64,000 nt of DNA from Lewinella sp. W8 (GTDB taxonomy: Bacteria > Bacteroidota > Bacteroidia > Chitinophagales > Saprospiraceae), in assembly GCF_004375085.3 (NCBI RefSeq), contig NZ_SNAQ03000018.1, positions 79,866-143,865 on the forward strand. Reading direction: 5' to 3'. This document shows, piece by piece, positions 9,601 through 19,000 of this stretch. The number at the start of each line of letters is the position of its first letter. Within the stretch, counting starts at the first letter, position 1. Below the pieces are notes generated by a model. That model ran no database searches and was not told where the DNA came from. It saw nothing but the letters and a program-made list of their open reading frames with translations. The position numbers were made by a program, and so were the translations under genes.

Positions 9601-12188
9601 AGGTTCTCTGGGGCAAAGGGCCACTGCCCTTCACGGGGTATTCGTTTACCTTAAAGCTCGTGTCCCTGATTGCCCGGGAAAAGCGATTGACGACTACCGG
9701 GGTGGCCCAGCAGCTTCAACGGCACCTTGATCCGGACGAAGGACACCCCGGATTACTGGAAATACTGGCAAGGATCATCGCTCAGATATCCGAAAAGGAG
9801 AAGGCGCAAATTGAAAGAGAGGAAGCCCGTCATCGGGAACAATTCCGCCAGATCGAGGCCGGGGCCCGAGAGGGTACTTTCTTCGTGGCCGCCCTGCAGT
9901 ATTTTCTTGACCATGGCGGTATTCCCTGGTGGGCAGCTCCGGAAATCTCTGACCTGAACATGCTCTGGGAAAGGGCCATTCAGGCCGACATGGATGGTTT
10001 GAGGGTATTCCTGAGGGATAGACCAAATCACGCCGGAGCGTTACTCCCCTTCCTGACGCGGAAAAATTGGCGCAGTTTTCTGAAAGCAAGGTTTCCTGCC
10101 TACGTCGACTTTTTGGAAGCCTTTGCTGCCGCAAACGAAGTCCTCATTAATTCCGGCGGGTACGGGGAACTTTCGGGCTTGCAGAAGGAGTGGCTTTCGG
10201 GATGGAATTTTGCCGTGGAGGCCGAGGAATTCAGTAGTGAGGGCTTTTTGCTCCGGGCAATTCCGGAGTCCGCTGCGGCCTTCGGACTTCCGGTCGACCA
10301 ATACCTGGATATTTTCCGTGCGGAAGTAAACGCCTCCGTAGTTCTCGGTCAGCTATCATTTTACGCACTCTCCAGAGTGTTGGAGGACCTCATCGAACGC
10401 GGAGCACTGGCTTCACCCCTGCCCGAAGCCCCCGATGCCCGAGAGAAGGTGGATGCTCGGCGGGAGGCCGGCAGCTCCCCGCAAGATGGCCCTGAAGACC
10501 TCCCGGCGGGCGTAGGGGAAGCCCCTACTTCCGCAGCGGCCGCCGACGGGGAGGGCTCGCCACCCGAGTCGACGCCATCCGACACCAAAGGAGCCGGGGA
10601 GGAAGTCGCTGTGCAAAAGGCGGTAGGAAGCTCCCCACAAGATGGCCCTGAAGACCTCCCCTCGGGCGTAGGGGAAGCCCCCACTTCCGCAGCGGCCGCC
10701 GACGGGGAGGGCTCGCCACCCGAGTCGACGCAATCCGACACCAAAGGAGCAAGGGAGGAAGACGTTGTGCAAAAGGCGGCCGGCAGCTCCCCGCAAGATG
10801 GCCCTAAAGACCTCCCGTCGGGCGAAGGGGAAGTTCCCACTTCCGCGGCGCCCACCGACCGGGAAGGCTCGTCTCCTAAGTCGACGCAATCCGACACCAA
10901 AGGAGCCGGGGAGGAAGGATCGGCTACTCTCACGGGTGCCGGGCAGGAGGATCAGAACGTCGCGACGGACGGGGAGTCTCTCCTTCCGGGAGATACCGCT
11001 GCCCCCTTGGGAGAAAGACTAGAAGAGGGGGCCACTGGCGATTCAGCTCCTTCCGGTTCGGGGGTTCCGCCCAAGAGCTACGCAGAAACGCTCGGTGAGG
11101 AACTGTATCTGGTCGGTCATTTTCTGCGGTACGGCGCACCTCCCCCAGAAAACATTTCGGTGCCCCGGGAACGGTTGCTATTGCTTCAGGAGCGCTTGCT
11201 CAATTTGCATCCCGAGTTGGTGCTCCCCGTATACCGGTCGGCATTTCGGGAGGTCGGTGGAAGAAACCGATTGCTGCACTTTTTTCCGGAAAGCTTGTGG
11301 CTCCAGATTGCCCAGCGCATGATGGGCCGGGAACTAAGCAGCGTGCAACGCCGCTGGCGAGACATTAGGACCTTACTCGCCAAGACTCCTCTCAGTCTAT
11401 CCGAAGATGCCTTCCGCCACCAGGTCTGGCACCATCTTTTGCGATACCTTGGAGAGCAAGACCAGAAGGTTAATGTTCCTGATTTTACGGAGCAGTTGCT
11501 GAAAGATCTGGCGATCAAAGTATCCAGTCCTGTGGAAACCTTGCTCAATACCCTGCGCGAAGGACTTTCGTCTGCTCCGGAAAGTATTGACGGCAAGGAA
11601 TGGGATGAAGTACTGGGCGCTATCCAGAAGCGAAGAATTGAACAACAAACTGAAAATATGGAAGGTGACGGACACCTGATTGAGGAAGCTATTTTTATTG
11701 AAAACGCAGGACTGGTTATTCTCGGCCCCTTCCTCGCCCGGTATTTTTCGACCCTGAACATGCTGGACGGAAAAGTCTTCGCCAGCGAAGAGCAGGCCAT
11801 ACGGGGAGCCCAACTGCTACAGTACGTGGCCACGGGGCTGACGGAATCTCCGGAGCATTTGCTGGTATTCAATAAGATTCTATGCGGCCTCCATCCTTCG
11901 GTTCCCGTTCCGGGGTCCATCGACCTTACGGAAAAAGAAGAACAGGTATCCAGTCAGCTACTCCAGGCCGTCATGCAAAACTGGGACAAGATGAAGAACT
12001 CCACCGTCGAAAATTTTCGGGGATCTTTTGTACTACGCCCGGGGATGCTCATGGAACGCGAGGATCAATGGTCCCTGGCGGTAGAATCTGCGGGATACGA
12101 CGTACTCCTTAAATTTCTTCCCTGGACCATCTCCGTCGTGCGATTGCCCTGGATGGAGAAATTTATTACGGTAGATTGGAAAACCTAA
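6621..12188 (+). CDS. Contractile injection system tape-measure-family protein
   Basis: 1855 residues. The first ~95 residues match what I know of the CIS tape-measure family: a short strand, a helix with LPEALERTLSRHD, then 'VIKIDRLNLNLGEL' and an amphipathic helix. Such proteins are thought to act in particle assembly or length control. The body contains at least six degenerate modules that begin with a helix of the form hhLxxhLRxGxhP (near residues 108, 295, 480, 884, 1089 and 1495), separated by low-complexity linkers. One linker (about 560-755) is Ser/Pro/Thr/Glu rich and unique; the other (about 1284-1439) is three tandem 52-residue copies. The start ATG overlaps the upstream stop. No membrane segment is visible. 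Length is large for the family, mainly because of the linkers. Confidence 0.85.
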   Translation: MSRTNIIGRHRFRITVTSPREADFIFETISDLSKRKLPEALERTLSRHDVRNQVIKIDRLNLNLGELPKQGFEQELLKRLSTALDEALQNNGAPQPSRIQPIRQSEEDLVIHYLRHGYFPWRYTSADARGVSDMLIDVLEKAPNSLRRKLKKMLGVSSIRKRLAQHFSLESLRKLKEISWGAGKTREQLILHELILAGRAGGLGAVPPRNMEAGFLVAAAGSTPRESAQASSIRWAARLINEVGDILGIPPRLLSQLLLDGAREDDILISKTTARAIRSISSSPAPVTPPAHTGREETRAVLQFLRSGRVPAPFNLSASGMEGLLKKRMEKGDEVVVKALEKIFRDLSFRQQLPRRFSGSMVTFLYRWWWRDNWEIFQKYREDVTYLLFTIDSATKTKTDLRNWVQAKLSGAGNWQRPVLPDQRAIGNLLTDWGQDCGIPVPEVMMRARAAIQEARAWESSLPTLVDTLENAAASTTFTDSLPNRVLFLLRHYLDNGFLPATDAQHGLLRLEEQILPLLHQLNPELFLLLLDRLVERKARSRLANGFSADFLETVLVGLMQLASGESSAGEVLGQSGSVGPAARDHDAAPPEDSRHLPSGPISTDQEPGPSPEKEETDQETRTSSASTGASKIARDASTPPAKVSESDLPPNSDLEGKGSSHANRDDSGTSPSAEQRQEARNAPTSPPDRALPIADKNSDSPTSPTRQTTADLTATAGRDPLQPSKDSPLAGSSEGGSTGDVPVSAPRNAPATPPPNSTWGIFYRSLPNLYPEGTRWKPTRESYLRDMKLMMLGALADPGMKQPSMGSILLRWARVLKDNYRPTAPEFSAYLHFLVGQDSLPTPLRNAVRVMQDMEEKTTAEVVSRAPETADQLPPDKSTQRDEMVEEWVTWIRGGRTSDGKRPSLSDLRTIIKLPDQAWRHFLGSIQGKQLRLDRFLQLLSDELWQALHRRLINHYLPGHRGVLEALREAIHGSKLYPNEKTTNQQYKRYTLEVLWGKGPLPFTGYSFTLKLVSLIAREKRLTTTGVAQQLQRHLDPDEGHPGLLEILARIIAQISEKEKAQIEREEARHREQFRQIEAGAREGTFFVAALQYFLDHGGIPWWAAPEISDLNMLWERAIQADMDGLRVFLRDRPNHAGALLPFLTRKNWRSFLKARFPAYVDFLEAFAAANEVLINSGGYGELSGLQKEWLSGWNFAVEAEEFSSEGFLLRAIPESAAAFGLPVDQYLDIFRAEVNASVVLGQLSFYALSRVLEDLIERGALASPLPEAPDAREKVDARREAGSSPQDGPEDLPAGVGEAPTSAAAADGEGSPPESTPSDTKGAGEEVAVQKAVGSSPQDGPEDLPSGVGEAPTSAAAADGEGSPPESTQSDTKGAREEDVVQKAAGSSPQDGPKDLPSGEGEVPTSAAPTDREGSSPKSTQSDTKGAGEEGSATLTGAGQEDQNVATDGESLLPGDTAAPLGERLEEGATGDSAPSGSGVPPKSYAETLGEELYLVGHFLRYGAPPPENISVPRERLLLLQERLLNLHPELVLPVYRSAFREVGGRNRLLHFFPESLWLQIAQRMMGRELSSVQRRWRDIRTLLAKTPLSLSEDAFRHQVWHHLLRYLGEQDQKVNVPDFTEQLLKDLAIKVSSPVETLLNTLREGLSSAPESIDGKEWDEVLGAIQKRRIEQQTENMEGDGHLIEEAIFIENAGLVILGPFLARYFSTLNMLDGKVFASEEQAIRGAQLLQYVATGLTESPEHLLVFNKILCGLHPSVPVPGSIDLTEKEEQVSSQLLQAVMQNWDKMKNSTVENFRGSFVLRPGMLMEREDQWSLAVESAGYDVLLKFLPWTISVVRLPWMEKFITVDWKT
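10470..10937 (+). repeat. Three tandem 156-bp (52-residue) repeats in the tape-measure gene
   Basis: Copies begin at 10470, 10626 and 10782, an exact 156-base period that keeps the frame. Each encodes GSSPQDGP(E/K)DLP(A/S)G followed by a Pro/Glu/Ser/Ala-rich stretch ending in SDTKGA. Copies 1 and 2 are nearly identical; copy 3 has drifted, especially at its end. The protein segment is likely disordered. Copy number could vary by slippage or recombination. Confidence 0.95.
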
Positions 12189-12198
12189 ACAAATTGAG

Positions 12199-13644
12199 AT
12201 GAGCAATCTGGAAGCTAATGCCGTCGCCCTGGGAAAGGAATACCAGTGGTTCAATGAAGTCATTGAGGCTCGTTTCACGCGATATTTCCAACCCGCAGCG
12301 GACGCTCCGGACGTACAGGATTTGGTTCCTCCCGATCACGCGGAAGGGGCCGGCCCCTACGTAGATTACCTAAAGGGGTTAGCGGATAAAATTCCCCAAT
12401 CTGACGAAGGTCCGGTTTCCCACACCGAGCAGGTTACCGCCCACCGTCTGCTCCTGCTGCTGGCCCTGGCTCCTCACCTACAGCCCGCTACCCTGGACGT
12501 TTTTTTCACCAAAAACACCAATTTCGACCGGGGATTTACCGAGTTTGGCGGACTAACCGGAAAACAACACGGTGGCTTCCTCCCCACGGGAGAAACGGCG
12601 CTCTTTTTACTGGCTGGAGGCGACCTCCGCCGACGAATGTTTTTTACCGGCCTCTTTGAGGAATCCCATTTTCTCTACACCGAGAACGTCCTTCAACTCT
12701 CCGGACAAAAGGCCGACGAACCCTTCCTGAGCGGACAGTTGACCATCAGTAATGAATACCTGACCAGGTTCACCACCGGCGATGAATTCCGCCCCCGCTA
12801 TTCCTCCAACTTCCCCGCCAAACACTTACAAACGCCGCTGGAGTGGGACGACCTGGTGCTCGAGGCACCGCTGGAAGCCCAGGTGCTGGAGCTAGCTTCC
12901 TGGATGAGCAGCGAGGCGATCATCCTGGGGAAATGGCAAATGACGCGCCTGTTTAAGCCCGGCTACCGGGCGCTTTTCCACGGCCCTCCGGGAACGGGAA
13001 AAACACTTTGTGCTACCCTGATCGGCAAGAAACTGGGGCTACCCGTGTACCGAATTGATCTTTCTCAGGTCGTATCGAAATACATCGGCGAAACGGAGAA
13101 AAACCTCGCCAACCTGTTCAACATCGCGGAGCACAAAAACTGGATACTTTTCTTCGACGAAGCGGACGCACTCTTTGGCAAGCGTACGGCCACCAAGGAC
13201 GCCCACGACCGCTACGCCAATCAGGAAGTATCCTATCTACTGCAACGCATCGAGGATTTCCCCAGCCTGGTTATCCTGGCCACCAACCTGAAGGCCAACA
13301 TCGACGACGCCTTCGCCCGCCGCTTTCAGTCCATCCTGTACTTTCCCGTTCCCGGTCCACTCCAGCGGCTGGAGTTATGGGAAAATGCCTTCGGAGAAAA
13401 CTTGCCCCTCGAAGCGGAAGTGGACCTGAAGCAACTGGCCCGAGAGTACGAAATTTCGGGAGGCGACATCGTAAACGTGGTGCGTTACTGCGCCCTGAAG
13501 GCCGCCCAACGGGTGCGGGAAGAACACGAAAAGCGGGCGGAAGAACCGCCCCCGAAGGTGATCGAAGCCATACGCAAAATCCGGAAACGGGATATCCTCG
13601 AGGGCATTCGCCGTGAACTCCGCAAGCAGGGCAAGACGGTGTAG
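12199..13644 (+). CDS. eCIS-associated AAA+ ATPase (Afp15/Pvc15-like)
   Basis: 481 residues. A ~220-residue N-terminal domain precedes a classical AAA+ core: Walker A GPPGTGKT (residues 262-269), Walker B FFDEAD (Asp320/Glu321), sensor-1 region LATNLKANID and the paired arginines of DDAFARRFQ as arginine finger. This is the architecture of the ATPase found in nearly all eCIS operons, which is needed for particle assembly or stability although its substrate is not settled. It is the last gene of the visible eCIS operon, 10 bases after the tape-measure gene, and converges with a - strand operon with only 11 bases between stops. No transmembrane segment; a cytoplasmic enzyme. Confidence 0.9.
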   Translation: MSNLEANAVALGKEYQWFNEVIEARFTRYFQPAADAPDVQDLVPPDHAEGAGPYVDYLKGLADKIPQSDEGPVSHTEQVTAHRLLLLLALAPHLQPATLDVFFTKNTNFDRGFTEFGGLTGKQHGGFLPTGETALFLLAGGDLRRRMFFTGLFEESHFLYTENVLQLSGQKADEPFLSGQLTISNEYLTRFTTGDEFRPRYSSNFPAKHLQTPLEWDDLVLEAPLEAQVLELASWMSSEAIILGKWQMTRLFKPGYRALFHGPPGTGKTLCATLIGKKLGLPVYRIDLSQVVSKYIGETEKNLANLFNIAEHKNWILFFDEADALFGKRTATKDAHDRYANQEVSYLLQRIEDFPSLVILATNLKANIDDAFARRFQSILYFPVPGPLQRLELWENAFGENLPLEAEVDLKQLAREYEISGGDIVNVVRYCALKAAQRVREEHEKRAEEPPPKVIEAIRKIRKRDILEGIRRELRKQGKTV

Positions 13645-13655
13645 TACGGTTGCTT

Positions 13656-14825
13656 TCAGGACGGATGCTCGCTGGCCGAACCTTCCCGGAGCTTACGCAT
13701 CCGCTCCTCGGCCAGCCAGGCGTCGATTTGATCCTGGACAATTTCCATGCGGGCATCCGCCATGGCCCGCATCGCTTCCTGTTTCTGCCGGACCTCCTCG
13801 GCAATCTCTACGTTATGGAGTTCGTGGTGCTTGGCGATTTCCTTGTTCATCGCCAGCTTTTCGACCTCAATGCGCCGCAGTTGTTCCAGATAAAATTCGT
13901 GCTCGATCCGCGCCAGCAGTTCGTCGTAGGGGCCCCGTGGGGCCAGGAGCTTGGTCAGGAGTGGGGAAACCTCAATGAGGATAAACAGCAGGATGATGAA
14001 CAGTCCCGGCCCGGCGGGTAATTCTCCGGAAGCCGACAATCTGGCCAGTAAACCCCGGGACACGGCGGCTTCGGCCTCCTCGGTAGCCAGTCGGGCCGTA
14101 GCTTCCAACTCCTCGATTTGTGCCCGAATGGCCTCCCTGGCCCCATCGTTCTGCAGCTTCATTTCCCGGTATTCCCGGTCCGTCGCCAGGTATTTCTGCT
14201 CCTTGCGGGCGCACTCACTACCCCGGCCCCGCTTTCCGGTACCACAGGTTCCGTCACATTCACACTTGTAATCCTGGTAGTCCTGCTCCCGGCGCTGGAG
14301 GGCCGCTTCGGTTTGACGCTCAAGCTGGCCGATTCGTTCTTCCAGTACCTGGCGCCGGTCCAGGATCGCGGCACCTGCGGCCTCGCCCTTCGTCCTTTGC
14401 CGTTCCGTCAATACTTCGTTGATCTCCTCCTGAAAGATGCGTAATTCCAGCGGCTTGGCGATGACGATGGCCAGGGAAATGGCCAGCAGAAAGCGGGGAA
14501 TAGCCAGCGTAAGCTGCCGGGAAAAGGGACCTTCCTTCTTCAGGGTCGAGACGATGTAACGATCCAGGTTAAAGATGATCAGCCCCCACAGTGCGCCAAA
14601 AGCCACCGCTGCTCCCAGGTGTTCAAAAACGGTGAAGAAAGCGTACCCGCCCGACAGCGTCGCCAAAAGGCCCGTGAAAAAGACCGTTCCCCCAATTCCG
14701 GTAAACTTGGCGTGCTCAGACCGCGGGCAGGCGGCCAGAACTTCCGGATGGGCGCCGGAGCAAAACCACAGGAACCGCATGATGGCGGGCGGTTTAGGGA
14801 CGGATGGGCGCGAGCGCAGGTTCAT
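13656..14825 (-). CDS. DUF4407 membrane protein
   Basis: 389 residues from the ATG at 14825, which overlaps the upstream stop as ATGA; a longer frame from 14894 would add 23 residues inside the upstream gene and is less likely. After a short cytoplasmic N-terminus with a 'RFLWFCSGA' motif come two hydrophobic segments (GGTVFFTGLLATLSGGYAFF and AFGALWGLIIFNLDRYIV), a third (FLLAISLAIVIAKPLELRIF) and a fourth near residue 270-295 (GPGLFIILLFILIEVSPLL). Between segments three and four lies a long charged coiled coil with a Cys-rich insert (CECDGTCGTGKRGRGSEC). The C-terminus is again a charged coiled coil. This is the DUF4407 layout; the family has no established function. It is the third gene of a three-gene operon convergent with the eCIS. 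Confidence 0.85.
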   Translation of the reverse strand: MNLRSRPSVPKPPAIMRFLWFCSGAHPEVLAACPRSEHAKFTGIGGTVFFTGLLATLSGGYAFFTVFEHLGAAVAFGALWGLIIFNLDRYIVSTLKKEGPFSRQLTLAIPRFLLAISLAIVIAKPLELRIFQEEINEVLTERQRTKGEAAGAAILDRRQVLEERIGQLERQTEAALQRREQDYQDYKCECDGTCGTGKRGRGSECARKEQKYLATDREYREMKLQNDGAREAIRAQIEELEATARLATEEAEAAVSRGLLARLSASGELPAGPGLFIILLFILIEVSPLLTKLLAPRGPYDELLARIEHEFYLEQLRRIEVEKLAMNKEIAKHHELHNVEIAEEVRQKQEAMRAMADARMEIVQDQIDAWLAEERMRKLREGSASEHPS

Positions 14826-16054
14826 GGTTCCCGCTTTTGGAGCAAGGTAATCAGGTTTTTCCACCAGGATTTTCTCCGGGTACTGGCCCGCCATTCCTCC
14901 CGCAGCCTATTCCGGGTTTCCGCGTCGAGGGTTTCCAGTAACTCCCCGACCTTTGGCAGTACGGGAGCTACCGGGAGGGCTTCGGGTAACGCTCCCGGCG
15001 TCGGTTCCCATCCGTTTTCGGGTACCGTGGGCGTGGCGGGGGGAGAGAACACCTTTACGGTGATGCGCTCCGACTGAACGTCCACTCCCGAAGCCGCCCG
15101 GAGGTTCAGGACCGCGATATTTTCAACCGCAATCGCTTTGCTGCCCACCAGTCCGGGAAGTGGTTCCCCGTTCAGGCTAACGCCCTCCACATCCCTTGCG
15201 TGCCAATGCAGGATTAGGGTCTCACCGGCAACCAGTGCGTAATGGTGGGGCAGATCAACCCCGGATCGTAGGGGGCGTTCTTCGCCCTCCCCCACCGTTG
15301 CCGTCAACCAGTAGCGCAGCTGGGGGGAGTGGGTGACGGAGATGATGATTTTTTTTGTGAGTCGCCAGTCTCCCTTTCGGGCCACCAGACAATACTCCTG
15401 ATCACGGACCGGGCGCACCAACTTACTGGCTACCGACGCTACCGTTTCCGGACCGGGCGATAAGGTAACGCTATCGGCCCCCGTTACCGACCAGTTGAGT
15501 CTTACCGTTTCCCCGAGGGGAATACGTTGTGAAGGGGCGTGAAAATGCATCTCCAGCGGTAAGCGGAGGCGCTGCCAGGACGCCATCGCCGACAAGCGCC
15601 GGAGTCCTTCTCCCAATAGTTCAGGGGACACCGCTTGCGCATCCTGCCGCCAGCTGCTGCGTTGGTTCAGGAGTTGTTGCAAGGCACGCTGGTGGGTTAG
15701 GTGTCGTCCTGCGGGCGCATCCCGATCCGTCAGCCAGCCCCGTTTCCCGTCCAGGATCGTTAGCGTTCTGGCGGGTAATGGGTGAGTGTATAAAGGACCC
15801 GGCAGTAAATACAGTTGCCCCCCCGCCTCGACATAATTTTCCAGGTAGCGTTGGGTAATGGCCACTTTACCCAGGGCCGGAAGCGGAAGCCACAGGGTTC
15901 CGGATCGCCCGGACCGGATGGCGGTCAGCAGCGACTGCAGAAAACTGCGCGGGGAGGTGGTGCCCAGCCAGACCTCTACGGAAACCGAGGCATTCAGAAT
16001 ATCCGTGGGTAAGGATGCCCCTCCGGCATCAGAATATGGTGCCAAGACCTTCAC
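14822..16054 (-). CDS. Ig-like domain protein with degenerate PLD-like segment
   Basis: 410 residues, no signal peptide or membrane segment. The first ~150 residues resemble one half of a phospholipase-D-like fold: a 'VSVEVWLG' strand, a helix, GTLWLPLPALGK, then YTHPLPARTLTILDGKRGWL, which reads as an HxKxxxxDG motif with the lysine replaced by Arg. Two Ig-like domains follow. The first (about 185-260) has the pattern 'RIPLGETVRLNWSVTGADSV'; the second is at about 285-355. A proline-rich linker and a short basic helical C-terminus end the protein. It lies 3 bases after the NTPase gene and overlaps the DUF4407 gene. No function is known to me; it could be an adaptor or a dead nuclease-fold sensor (inference). 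Confidence 0.5.
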   Translation of the reverse strand: MKVLAPYSDAGGASLPTDILNASVSVEVWLGTTSPRSFLQSLLTAIRSGRSGTLWLPLPALGKVAITQRYLENYVEAGGQLYLLPGPLYTHPLPARTLTILDGKRGWLTDRDAPAGRHLTHQRALQQLLNQRSSWRQDAQAVSPELLGEGLRRLSAMASWQRLRLPLEMHFHAPSQRIPLGETVRLNWSVTGADSVTLSPGPETVASVASKLVRPVRDQEYCLVARKGDWRLTKKIIISVTHSPQLRYWLTATVGEGEERPLRSGVDLPHHYALVAGETLILHWHARDVEGVSLNGEPLPGLVGSKAIAVENIAVLNLRAASGVDVQSERITVKVFSPPATPTVPENGWEPTPGALPEALPVAPVLPKVGELLETLDAETRNRLREEWRASTRRKSWWKNLITLLQKREP

Positions 16055-16057
16055 GCC

Positions 16058-19000
16058 TTATTCGCATTCATGTTCCGTATCCACCCGCTCCAGCATGCGA
16101 CATACCCGTTTTTCGAGCACCTCAAGATTGGTTGGCCAACGTCTCAGCGTATTGTTTTCCACAGATATCAGAAAATCTTCATTAGCCAGGCAGATGGCGT
16201 CCTTACTGCGGGTGTTGGCGGGGAGTTTAAGGTGGTCCCAGGTATGCTCCCTTCTGTAGAAGGCACCCGGAACGGGACGTGCCTGCGGCTGATCCAGGTT
16301 GTAGAGCCAAATGGTCCCATCCAGGCTCGAGGAAATCAGCTGGCGGTTGCCCGTTCCTTCACTTCCCCTGCGGTCGTTGAAGATGAGTCCGCTGACGCCC
16401 GAGCGATGGAAGCGCCGACTTATCCCCGAAGTATCCGTCTGCGCTTTCAGCCCATTCGGATATCCCGCAATATCTCCAATCCAGACTCTTCCGTCTTCTC
16501 CACCCATGGCAATCCAGTTGTTGTCCGGGTCTTCCTGAAAAGCAATGGCCGAGATGGAAAATCCTGGATGGCTCACCTGGCTACCCACTAACCGTGGCCC
16601 AGTATTTCCAATCCTTGGGACGTATTCGTAAAGGGCCGATCCGGCTGAGCCGCCGGCTAAGAAGTGGGTGCCGGAAACGTTTCCTTCCAGTAAGGTGACG
16701 GCCTTCAGGGAATTGACCAGGGGGGTAATCTGCTCTAACGCGTAGCCGTTCCGCTTCGGGACCAGCAGGGCCACGTCATTATCCCGCAGGACCACAAAGA
16801 CATCATCGTCGCTCGTCATGCGAATGGACAGCAGGGCCTTCCCATAGTTGTTGGTCAGGTTCAATTCTCCGGGGGCCACCACACAATTTTCTTTGGGGTG
16901 GGCCTCCGGACAATCCAGGCCCGTAAAGTAATGGATGGTACCCGAATAGCTGGTGACGTAAAGTGACTTCCCGTCCCGGGAATAGGCCATCGAAGAAATA
17001 CTTTTATTAATGGAGGGTAGCGTCATGCTCACGACTGACTCGTCTTCCAGAAAGAATACGGTAATTTCTCCGGTGGCGTCACCAATCGCGATCTGTTCAA
17101 ACTTTGTGGAATTGCTGGCTACGGCAGTGATTCGGGAATGGCGATTTCCGAGAAATCCACGACCGTTCCGGTTAGCCTCCTGGTCCAGGTGGTTGTTCAG
17201 TGCTCCGGCGTTTTCCCACAGTACGTGATACATATAGGGATACTGAAAATTTATTTCCGAAGTATTCGCCGTGTTTTCGTAGAGGGCCTTTCGGACGTTG
17301 CCCAATACGGAATGGGTCGTTTCCTCCAGGTTGGTGGGCTGGTTGGCAATGTTGCCCTTAAACCAGGATTTAGACCAGGCCAGGATTCTTGACGCAAGAC
17401 TTTTTTGCTCTTCCTGTTGGTGGTAATTGTCAATGAGGTGATCGAGGTCGAGCAGGGTCTCGTGGGTAATCTGGTAGTGGAAGTTATCGGGATTTGGATG
17501 AAGGTCAATGATGTTTTTCCGGGCGAGGAAGTGAATCAAGGCTGCGGGATCTTCGATATCGCTGCTGGTTTCAACGGTATGCTTCAGCTCCCTGAATTCC
17601 CTGGTGCGATAGATGTTGCTGGACAGCAGATTGGCCTTTGCCATGGAATCCACAAAATCCAGTAAGACCAAATTCTTCTTCGTGCGATCGGCATCTACGG
17701 CGAACAATATGGCAAGAATACTCAGGCCAATCATCCCGATGGTCACCATGATGGCCCGGCTGGCCCGCTTTTGCTGCTCTTCCAGTTCTTCTTTCCGTTC
17801 CCGTTTCTCGGCATCAAGGTTCTTTTGATGGAGCGCAGCACTTTTCTCGAAATACTTCTCCACCAGGGTGAAGGCGGTGTGCTTTTCTTCCTTGATAAAT
17901 TCGGGGATGGCGGGATTTTCATCAAACTCTCCGGGCTGAAATATCTCTGGCGGATGATACTTATTGGCCCACGCTTCGTTGGGGTGATCCCTTTTCTTCC
18001 AATCGCGATAAAAATCTACTTCCGCCAGCGAGAGGGCGGTTTCCGGAATTTCGACCCGGTAACTTTTGGTTTTTTCCTTTTTAAACAGCCCTCTGATCCA
18101 GGACCAAAGTTGCTGGAACAGACTAATGTTGGGAATATCGGGACGATCGGCATCGGCAAGGTTTTCCGTCGGAGGCTTAGCTCCTTCGTCAATAAAGTAT
18201 CGCTTGGCGGAAAAGACGAGGTCCTTATAAAAATTGGAGGATCCCCATTCTCTGTCCACCGCCTTGACAAAAAACTTCCATTCCTGGATGAGGCCAGTGG
18301 CGCCGAGATTTATTACGATGTCATCACTTATTTCACTCGCGGAGGTAACGTCTTTGCCGAACGGCGTTGCCCAGTTGATCAGGTTAGGTAAATGGTGATC
18401 GTCAGAGGAGAAGGTAGCGATGGCTGCCCTTAGCAAATCATCCTTTTGCCGCTTAGCCGCTTCCTTAGATTGCTTTTCGGTGCCCGCCTCTTCTTTTTGG
18501 GGAGTGTCCCCGGATTGGTCTACCAGTAAATCTCCCCGGAAACAGACTTCCCGAAGGGTAGCAAAATCAATGGAGTAATTCTGCGCCACCCTGTCTGGTG
18601 AAGCGTCCTTCAGCGTAACGGCTCGAAACAATCGGTCTATCAGCGTAGTACCAATTTTGCCCCCTTTGGCATCGAGGGATTTTCTGAAGGTATCCAGTAG
18701 GTGGTTACAGAAATGGTTCGGGACTTCAGCAAGTCCTCCGTAGGCACGCTGTGCCTTGAGCAATTGATTGAAGTAGACATTAACCTGCTCCTCATATCTT
18801 TCTCTGGATGGCCCTTCCAGTTCCGTCAGCCACTGTTGCCACTCCATCAGGTTTTTCCGGTCCCTAAATTCCTCCCGGATGGATTGCACGGTTTGGCGCA
18901 CACCCATTTCCTCGAGGGTCCGCAGATGTTGGGTGATGAAATCAAAATGATGCTCCAGGTTCTGGAAGAATGTCACCAGTAACTCATCGGACTTCCCCGC

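Noticed and set aside
10361..10933. Long - strand open frames across the tape-measure repeat region
   Set aside because: They mirror the GC-rich tandem repeat; the + strand gene is complete with known N-terminal family features, and the antisense products are low-complexity without start or family signals.
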